A stretch of DNA of 30,672 bases, taken from JOPF133 sp052144935. GTDB taxonomy: Bacteria > Acidobacteriota > Terriglobia > Bryobacterales > Bryobacteraceae. The notes below the pieces were generated by a model. That model made no database searches, was not told the DNA's origin, and was given only the letters and a program-made list of their open reading frames with translations. Every line of letters starts with the position of its first letter. The stretch's first letter is position 1. Made by a program: the position numbers and the translations under genes. Location: assembly GCA_052144935.1 (NCBI GenBank), contig JBKQPR010000151.1, positions 1 to 30,672 on the forward strand, in the 5' to 3' direction. This document shows, one piece after another, positions 25,541 to 30,672 of this stretch.

Positions 25541-25646
25541 GCGATACACCCGGGTGCGTAAACGGATTCGGGAAAGTCCGACCCCGCGGACCGCTCCCTG
25601 ACGGGGCGCCCCTTGGGCCCGGCCATAGGCGTTAAAATAAGGCCGT
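25541..25646 (-). repeat. Left flanking repeat of the nuclease island (inverted relative to 28063-28219)
   Basis: The inner 22 bp (25625-25646, centred on GTTAAAATAAGG) are a perfect reverse complement of 28063-28084. Moving outward the match continues in blocks: GCCGGGCCCA, CCCCGTCAGGGAGCGGT, CCCGAA and TACGCACC all recur in the right copy. Translated, both copies give FA-N/D-GLILTPM followed by a G-R/H-PVRER block, so the repeat may derive from an old coding sequence or a structured RNA. No transposase is visible. The rest of 25291-25918, apart from the ADOP motif and a small CCGACGAGTCGG palindrome at 25749-25760, holds nothing recognised. Confidence 0.7.
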
Positions 25647-25901
25647 CAGCAAAACGACCTCGCCTGCGCGCGATCCAATCTAGGACTCGCGAGTGGTGCA
25701 ACTTCCCAGATCGCCGCTTCCAGAGAGTTTGCCGGCGACGGGGCACTCCGACGAGTCGGCGACTACGCGACCAACTGCACCGCGTGATGCTTAGCAGACC
25801 CCGACACATCTATAGCACGCGGGCTCTCCCTCTGTCTCCGTGTTGCTCCGCAAGAACGAACATCGGAGTAGCGGTACTCTTGCGTATCCTTCGCTGAAAT
25901 T

Positions 25902-25910
25902 TGATACACT
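25902..25910 (+). promoter_or_regulatory. Possible promoter of the nuclease cassette
   Basis: TGA followed by TACACT (25905-25910) has the form of an extended -10, with TTGCGT at 25880-25885 as a weak -35 at a wide 19-bp spacing. The start of transcription would fall near 25917, at the ATG of the first gene (25919), which has no ribosome site. Leaderless expression is the simplest reading, as for the kinase gene. Confidence 0.35.
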
Positions 25911-25918
25911 GCGAGATC

Positions 25919-26620
25919 ATGAGTACCATGCCAGAGCTGATCGCCACGTTCACCATTGGGGCGGATGGACCAGGAAGCGGCAGGTCGAAAGGCCGCCTAC
26001 ACGCCTGTGCGCCGCTGCCCGATCCCGGGTTTCGAGACCGACTCGCACAAAACAAAAATTATCGGGGCCTCAACTATGAGGAAAACCATTTAGAGGAATG
26101 GATTGGGCGCGAGCCATCATCTCTGTTTGGCAGGACAGCGGTCCTGCTGCTCGCTTCACAGAACTACGTTCATCTTGGTGTCAAAATCGATTTACTTTTT
26201 GTCGACGTCGACTGCCGATTATTCCCGACAGAGCTTAAGGTTGTCAGGGTTGCAAGAAATGGCGGCATTGTCCCATACGACTTGTTCCAACGGCAGATGA
26301 AGCCCTATAAGGAGTACCTGGAACACATTCCACATCTCAGTGAATTCGATTCGCAATATGTCCGATTCGCTACAGCTTTCAATGGTGCGCCCTGCAACGT
26401 TGCCGAGGCATTCACGGCCCAGTTCGGTTCTCCTCCTCGTGACACTCTCACGTCCCCTGTTTGTGAAATCTACGTAGCTGAGGAATTCGACGCTTACGCA
26501 CTTGATTACTTCGCCCGCCATTCGACGGAAGAAATGCGGGCTGTGAGGCTAATCTCTTATAGATTTTTCCCCAAGCAGAACTACATTGAGTTTTGGAAGG
26601 TTTACGAGACACACCCATAA
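25919..26620 (+). CDS. PD-(D/E)XK nuclease-like protein with NucS/DUF91-type core
   Basis: 233 aa. The core runs ENHLEEWIGREPSSLFG (residues 55-71), then VKIDLLFVDVDCRLFPTELK (88-107). This is the pattern of NucS/DUF91 and related archaeal-bacterial endonucleases: an acidic helix, then Asp91, then Glu105-x-Lys107 on the following strand. All three catalytic positions are present. The C-terminal half is unassigned and contains many aromatic residues. Nucleases of this fold cut DNA in repair, restriction or phage defence; which one cannot be told here. First gene of a cassette; the next ATG comes 10 bp after its stop. GC content is visibly lower than in the flanking genes. Start at ATG 25919 with a second ATG at 25928. 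Confidence 0.7.
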   Translation: MSTMPELIATFTIGADGPGSGRSKGRLHACAPLPDPGFRDRLAQNKNYRGLNYEENHLEEWIGREPSSLFGRTAVLLLASQNYVHLGVKIDLLFVDVDCRLFPTELKVVRVARNGGIVPYDLFQRQMKPYKEYLEHIPHLSEFDSQYVRFATAFNGAPCNVAEAFTAQFGSPPRDTLTSPVCEIYVAEEFDAYALDYFARHSTEEMRAVRLISYRFFPKQNYIEFWKVYETHP

Positions 26621-26630
26621 GGAGAGCGGA

Positions 26631-26969
26631 ATGATTTTTGATCCATTTAAGGATGGGCCATCAGCAGTCAGCGGTCGTGACCAAAAGAAACGGGCCTTTT
26701 TGGTTGGCAATGGAGAGGGGCGTGTCCACCTGCTCGTAAAAATGGCTTTATATCGGGGACAGTCGATCAATTGCTATCATCTCATCCGCGAAGACCGTCG
26801 CAAGCTCGAAGGGCGGAACACTCCCGGCTTTGATGCAATTCGCGACGAATACATACTACACGGAATCGAGGTGCCGTATCCCAACGACATTCCCGAATCG
26901 GACGTTGAACGATGGGTGGGGTTCGGGAAGCGGGAGGCGAAGATGCGGAATTTAGAAGTTCTGGAATGA
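26631..26969 (+). CDS. Small unrecognised protein in the nuclease cassette
   Basis: 112 aa, charged and probably cytoplasmic, with no signal peptide or TM helix. I do not recognise a family. It begins MIFDPFKDGPS and has a central block FLVGNGEGRVHLLVKMALYR, an Asp/Glu/Arg-rich middle, and an acidic IPESDVERW segment. GGAGAG four bases before ATG 26631 is a clear ribosome site, and the gene sits 10 bp after the nuclease gene, so the two are very likely cotranscribed and translated together. A regulatory, adaptor or immunity role would suit its size and place, but nothing in the sequence proves it. Confidence 0.65.
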   Translation: MIFDPFKDGPSAVSGRDQKKRAFLVGNGEGRVHLLVKMALYRGQSINCYHLIREDRRKLEGRNTPGFDAIRDEYILHGIEVPYPNDIPESDVERWVGFGKREAKMRNLEVLE

Positions 26970-27059
26970 GGTAAGGAGTTAGCGCCATACCGCCGCGCTC
27001 CGGCGCGAAGACCAGTCGCCAATCGAGGCGGACGACGCGGAGATCTCGGAGGTGGCAAC

Positions 27060-27830
27060 GTGTCCACGCCGCGCGACATAATCACGATTCCTACGAGAGA
27101 CCTGAGCGGAAGCAAGCTCCGCTGCCTCATGTTGACGTCCTTGCATAGAAACCATGTTGCAAGGGTTTTATCTTCGCTGGTATCACCGGTGGCCTCAGTG
27201 GACGAGAGCGAGCATCGGTGGCTGCCCGGAGGCTTGCTCAATCCAGCGGAGCCAAAGCTCGGGGAATGCCAAGACTTCCTTACATCCGAGATCCGCGAAA
27301 AACTTACATCCTGGTGGCTTGTAAATCGTTGGGGTGCTAATACGCCTAATTGGGATATTGTGAGCACCTGTAGGGTTGATGGAGGGGACGGGCTCATTCT
27401 GGTCGAGGCAAAGGCACACGACAAGGAATTGAAGCCTGATGGGAAGAGCACAGGCGATAAGGAAAATCACGAGCAGATTGGCGCCGCAATTAGAGAGGCC
27501 AACACCGCGCTGAACGACATTTATCCCGGCTGGTCCATCAATAGGGACTCGCACTACCAACTCCGCAATCGGTTCGCATGGGCATGGAAGGTAGCATCAC
27601 TTGGCGTGCCGGTGATTCTCATCTATTTGGGGTTTCTGCATGCAGATGAGATGTCCGCACGTGGAGGACCGTTCCATTCTTATGTCGACTGGCGAGCCTC
27701 CCTGCTGGAACACGGGAAGACCCTTGTCCCCAAGGCTGGATGGGAAAGGCGGCTCCAAACGAACGGTGCTCCATTATGGGCAATGATTCGGTCCCTCGAT
27801 TTGCAATGGGTAACCGGTGGACCAGACTGA
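27060..27830 (+). CDS. Second PD-(D/E)XK-like protein of the cassette
   Basis: 256 aa from GTG 27060, supported by GGAGGTGG upstream. The probable active site is TPNWDIVSTCRV (Asp99) followed by LILVEAKAHD (Glu116, Lys118), a D...ExK pattern of the restriction-endonuclease fold. Downstream NHEQIGAAIREANTALND, SHYQLRNRFAWAWK and VPVILIYLGFL are the kind of conserved blocks found in a widespread but unnamed bacterial protein family. No DNA-binding domain is evident. It is 90 bp after the small gene, on the same strand and within the same low-GC island. It differs from the first nuclease of the cassette in every block outside the catalytic residues, so the pair is not a tandem duplication. Confidence 0.68.
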   Translation: MSTPRDIITIPTRDLSGSKLRCLMLTSLHRNHVARVLSSLVSPVASVDESEHRWLPGGLLNPAEPKLGECQDFLTSEIREKLTSWWLVNRWGANTPNWDIVSTCRVDGGDGLILVEAKAHDKELKPDGKSTGDKENHEQIGAAIREANTALNDIYPGWSINRDSHYQLRNRFAWAWKVASLGVPVILIYLGFLHADEMSARGGPFHSYVDWRASLLEHGKTLVPKAGWERRLQTNGAPLWAMIRSLDLQWVTGGPD

Positions 27831-28062
27831 ACGAACGGTCACCCGTCGCGGAACGCATCGAATTAAGCACTCCGAACACGGCATGGTCCGGATTGCGCGT
27901 TGCGCTGCTTGTCTCTGGCGAAAAACCCCCTACACGAACACTTTGACGTATTACGCCCATTCCGGGGAAGTGCAAGCCCAAACGCCCCACAAGTCCGCTT
28001 CTGGGAACCTGCCCAAAAGCGGCCCGAAGCCGGATCGCCCAACACCCGGGCCATCTTCGCGA

Positions 28063-28219
28063 ACGGCCTTATTTTAACGCCTATGCTGGGCCCATCTCTG
28101 TACTTACGCCGAATCAGCATGAGGCCTAGCCGAGCCGGGCCCATCGGGCACCCCGTCAGGGAGCGGTTGCCGCCGCCGAGCCGCGAATTCCCGAAAACGT
28201 GTACGCACCTGATACGCCC
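28063..28219 (+). repeat. Right flanking repeat of the nuclease island
   Basis: 28063-28084 is a perfect inverted copy of 25625-25646. Unlike the left copy, this one carries about 49 extra bp between two direct copies of GGGCCCATC (28088-28096 and 28137-28145), which looks like a small insertion with a 9-bp duplication. After it, CCCCGTCAGGGAGCGGT, CCCGAA and TACGCACC continue the match to the left copy. Between the cassette and this repeat (27831-28062) nothing is recognised. Confidence 0.7.
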
Positions 28220-28242
28220 TAGCGATGCCAGGTGTGCGGGTG

Positions 28243-28248
28243 TATAGT
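28243..28248 (+). promoter_or_regulatory. -10 element of the enolase-superfamily gene
   Basis: TATAGT lies 20 bp before ATG 28269, with AAGGA at 28258-28262 as the ribosome site. No clear -35 is seen. It immediately follows the right repeat of the island, so the repeat forms the upstream edge of this promoter. Confidence 0.4.
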
Positions 28249-28268
28249 GCAGTCTGAAAGGAATCCAT

Positions 28269-29501
28269 ATGATATCGCTGTCTCGCCGGGATCTGCTTCG
28301 GGCGGCCCTCGCGCTGCCTGCCGCCGGGCTGTTTGCGCGCTACAGGGCCATGGCGGCGCCGAATGTGAATCGGGTCAAGATCACCAACCTTCGCGCCATG
28401 GCGATCCGCAACATCGCCGGCAATTGCCTCATCCGCATCGATACCGATGGCGGCCTCACCGGCTATGGCGAGGCGGGGGCCACCGGGCCGATGGCGCGGG
28501 CGCGCATCGAAACCATGAAAGATTTGCTGATCGGGAAGGACCCGCTGAGGATCGAAGTGCACTTCCAAAATCTGACCACCCTGATGCACACCTACATGGC
28601 GCACATTCCGACCATCAGCGGCATCGACATGGCACTCTGGGACCTGGCGGGCAAAATTATTGGCGCGCCGGTCTCGACGCTGCTGGGCGGGCCGTTCCGC
28701 GACGCCATCCCCATGTACTCGCATGGCATCGACCTGAACATGCTCGACAAATCCTCCTGCCGCGACTGGGCCCAGCGCATCAAGGCGATGCCCGAGGGCT
28801 TCACCGCGTTCAAGAACAACATCGACCCTCTGCTGGGCGTGCCCGCCGCCCGGTTCGCGCCCACCCTCACCACCCAGCAGCTCCGCAACGTGGCGCGCGG
28901 CTACGCCAACTGCCGCGAAGCCGTGGGCGACGATATCGACATCGCCGTGCATTGCCACAACGAGCTCGACACGCCCAGCGCGATGGCGGTCGCCAAGGCC
29001 GTGGAGCCGATGAACCCGCTGTTCATAGAAGACGCGCTCAACCCGCCGTTCTCCGAAGCGTGGATGGCGTTGCGCCGCTCCACGCGGGTGCCCCTGCTGA
29101 CCGGGGAAAAGCTCGAAATGGTGCGCGGATTCAAGCCATTCCTGGACAGCCAGGCGGTGGACATCGTCCATCCCGATCTGGCGTTCGCGGGCGGGATCAC
29201 CGGGACGCGAAAAATCGCCGATTACGCGGCGCAGTTCCGCATTCCGGTGGCCCTCCACAACGTCGGATCGCTCGTGCTCACGTACGCCAACGCGCATTTC
29301 GGCGGGTCCATCCAGAACTTCTACCGCTCGGAAAGCCAGCTTGGGCGGCCCGGCCGGTACATCGAGGGAATGGCCGCGGGCAGCCCGCCCGATGTGCGCA
29401 AGGGGCTGTTAACGGTGCCCACGGGTCCCGGGCTCGGGCTGGAGATCAATCCCGGCTTTTTGAAGAAAAACCTGGCGCCGGGGGAGGAATATTGGGGGTG
29501 A
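28269..29501 (+). CDS. Tat-exported mandelate racemase/muconate lactonizing-type enzyme (enolase superfamily)
   Basis: 410 aa. A twin-arginine signal (SRRDLL at 5-10) and Ala-rich stretch to about 30 predict export to the periplasm. Residues about 36-150 form the capping domain and the rest the barrel (GIDMALWDLAGKIIGAPVST). Likely catalytic parts are Lys182 (GFTAFKNN), metal ligands Glu254 (IEDAL) and Glu280 (TGEK), and an Asp303-His330 pair (HPDL, ALHN), as in sugar-acid dehydratases and racemases. Oddly, where the first metal ligand is normally Asp, the sequence reads AVHCHNELD (225-234), so His or a nearby acid must serve. Substrate probably a sugar acid; not assignable. An exported member is itself unusual for the superfamily, though seen in Acidobacteria and Planctomycetes. 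Confidence 0.87.
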   Translation: MISLSRRDLLRAALALPAAGLFARYRAMAAPNVNRVKITNLRAMAIRNIAGNCLIRIDTDGGLTGYGEAGATGPMARARIETMKDLLIGKDPLRIEVHFQNLTTLMHTYMAHIPTISGIDMALWDLAGKIIGAPVSTLLGGPFRDAIPMYSHGIDLNMLDKSSCRDWAQRIKAMPEGFTAFKNNIDPLLGVPAARFAPTLTTQQLRNVARGYANCREAVGDDIDIAVHCHNELDTPSAMAVAKAVEPMNPLFIEDALNPPFSEAWMALRRSTRVPLLTGEKLEMVRGFKPFLDSQAVDIVHPDLAFAGGITGTRKIADYAAQFRIPVALHNVGSLVLTYANAHFGGSIQNFYRSESQLGRPGRYIEGMAAGSPPDVRKGLLTVPTGPGLGLEINPGFLKKNLAPGEEYWG

Positions 29502-29594
29502 GGCACGAAGGATTCGGATCCGCTCCCCCGGCACAATCGCCGGTCCCGATCGAAGGAACAGCGCGCCCGGCGTATCCTCCGGCGAAAATGGATC

Positions 29595-30380
29595 ATGGAC
29601 CATCGTCAGGCCGGGCGCTATTGGGAAGGTAACGCGGTCGCATGGACCCTCCTTGCACGCCAGGGATGGGATGTCTATCGCGACGCGGTCAATACGCCCG
29701 CCTTCCTCGATCTGCTTCCGGACGTGGCGGGAAAAAAGGGCCTCGATGTAGGTTGCGGAGAGGGGCATAACACCCGTCTGTTGGCGCAAAGAGGCGCTCG
29801 GATGTTCGCTGTCGATGTCGCGCCGGCCTTTGTCCGCTTCGCGGCCGAAATGGAACGTGAAGAAAGGGACGCCATTCGATATGCGGCCGCGAGCGCATTG
29901 GAGTTGCCGTTTGGGCCCCGGCAGTTCGACTTTGCCACCGCCGTGATGAGTCTCATGGACCTTCCCAATCATGGACGCGCCCTCCAGGAGATTCACCGGG
30001 TTCTTCGCGCCGGAGGCTTCCTACAGTTTTCCATCACCCATCCCTGCTTCTTTCCGCCTCACCGCCGGCTTCTGCGCACGGCACAAGGGGAGACCTATGC
30101 CGTGGAGGTGGGCCGGTATTTTGAACGCGTGGATGGGAAGATCGATCGCTGGTTGTTTTCGGCTGCCCCACGCGAGGCCAAGGCAGGTCTGAAGCCTTTC
30201 GAGGTGCCGGTTTTCCACCGGACACTGGCCGAGTGGCTAAACGCGGTAACGCAGGCCGGATTCGTCCTGGAACAGGTAGCCGAGCCGAGAGCCGATGAGG
30301 CCACTGCGCGCCGTGTGCCCGCTGTCGACGACACCCGCGTGGTGGCCCATTTTCTGCACGTGCGATGCCGGAAACCATGA
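29595..30380 (+). CDS. Class I SAM-dependent methyltransferase (Methyltransf_11 type)
   Basis: 261 aa. Motif I is GLDVGCGEGHNTRLLAQRGA (49-68), followed by MFAVDVAPAF, ALELPFGPRQFDFATAV (motif IV region) and the IHRVLRAGGFLQFSITHPCF block typical of small-molecule methyltransferases of the Methyltransf_11 group. The C-terminal half (PHRRLLRTAQ ... VPVFHRTLAEWLNAVTQAG) forms the substrate cap. The acceptor is unknown. ATG 29595 is used because the family N-terminus (AGRYWEGNAVAWTLLARQG) begins there; another ATG at 29588 is out of frame. It follows the enolase-type gene by 93 bp and may be cotranscribed with it. Confidence 0.86.
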   Translation: MDHRQAGRYWEGNAVAWTLLARQGWDVYRDAVNTPAFLDLLPDVAGKKGLDVGCGEGHNTRLLAQRGARMFAVDVAPAFVRFAAEMEREERDAIRYAAASALELPFGPRQFDFATAVMSLMDLPNHGRALQEIHRVLRAGGFLQFSITHPCFFPPHRRLLRTAQGETYAVEVGRYFERVDGKIDRWLFSAAPREAKAGLKPFEVPVFHRTLAEWLNAVTQAGFVLEQVAEPRADEATARRVPAVDDTRVVAHFLHVRCRKP

Positions 30381-30672
30381 GGACAAAGGGCACGCGGCTG
30401 TCCGCTCTTCCTGTCGCGGCGAATTCGCCGGGCGGCCAAGAGGGGCTTGGGCGCAGTTGCAGGCGCTCGAAGCAGCGGCCGGCGGCGGAGAGGCTGCCTA
30501 AAGCTTATCGTCTCGCCACTCGAAAGCGAAACGAGTAGCCGATTCCCGTCGGCGCTTGGCAAGAGTGGGCCAGTAACGCTCGGATGGATCGACCACTGTT
30601 AGGAACAGGATTAGGAACACCGAGAAGAGGAAGAAAGTTCAAGTCATCATCGGTCTGCGTGGACGCGTGCGA
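30381..30672. other. Right edge, nothing recognised
   Basis: No family-bearing reading frame is seen. A 53-codon frame starts at the ATGA overlapping the methyltransferase stop but has no recognisable features. Two adjacent copies of TTAGGAAC lie near 30600. Confidence 0.4.

Noticed and set aside
30377..30538. 53-codon frame overlapping the methyltransferase stop as ATGA
   Set aside because: Arg/Ser/Gly-rich with no recognisable motif; the overlap alone is weak support.
1..30672. CRISPR array, rRNA, tRNA or complete transposase
   Set aside because: No regularly spaced repeats, no conserved rRNA or tRNA sequence and no full transposase or recombinase gene could be seen on either strand.

Overview
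The window looks like a chromosome segment of a high-GC acidobacterium, most like the Solibacter/Bryobacterales group. Three kinds of gene typical of that group support this: three ADOP-type orphan ABC permeases (MacB core plus FtsX domains, no ATPase nearby), two VWFA-related acidobacterial-domain proteins, and a Ser/Thr kinase with a C-terminal TPR sensor region. The placement rests on family recognition, not on a database search.

Layout. 286-1395 (-): secreted esterase. 1686-4070 (+): first ADOP permease, followed by a long hairpin repeat and a decayed tyrosine-recombinase fragment. 4646-6718 (+): receptor-like Ser/Thr kinase whose 3' part is deleted; an out-of-frame remnant of its tail remains at 6697-6753. 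6862-7290 (+): frameshifted remnant of an AidB-like acyl-CoA dehydrogenase. 12941-7333 (-): a compact six-gene operon for a quinol-oxidising membrane complex of the alternative complex III (ACIII) type: pentaheme cytochrome c, molybdopterin-type protein, four-cluster Fe-S protein, NrfD membrane subunit, DUF3341 protein, monoheme cytochrome c. It would move electrons from membrane quinol to periplasmic cytochromes. The Fe-S part of ActB is a separate gene, and no actF or oxidase gene follows. 13432-14781 (+) and 16571-14754 (-): two convergent paralogous secreted VWFA-like proteins whose last 28 bp overlap as an inverted repeat. 17990-16797 (-): secreted TPR protein. 20503-18044 (-) and 25290-22831 (-): two more ADOP permeases. 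Between them lie a 507-bp partial copy of the second, a SAM methyltransferase and a GNAT acetyltransferase.

25541-28219 is an island of visibly lower GC bounded by copies of one repeat in inverted orientation. It carries three small genes: a NucS/DUF91-like PD-(D/E)XK nuclease, an unrecognised 112-aa protein, and a second, different PD-(D/E)XK-like protein. This is the best candidate for an undescribed system. After it come a Tat-exported enolase-superfamily enzyme (28269-29501) and another methyltransferase (29595-30380).

A 14-bp motif, GCGTYYCACAMCCG, lies 83-133 bp upstream of all three complete ADOP genes on their coding strand, which suggests shared regulation. Several sites (kinase tail, AidB remnant, recombinase remnant, ADOP fragment) show that this stretch has been reworked by deletion and duplication.
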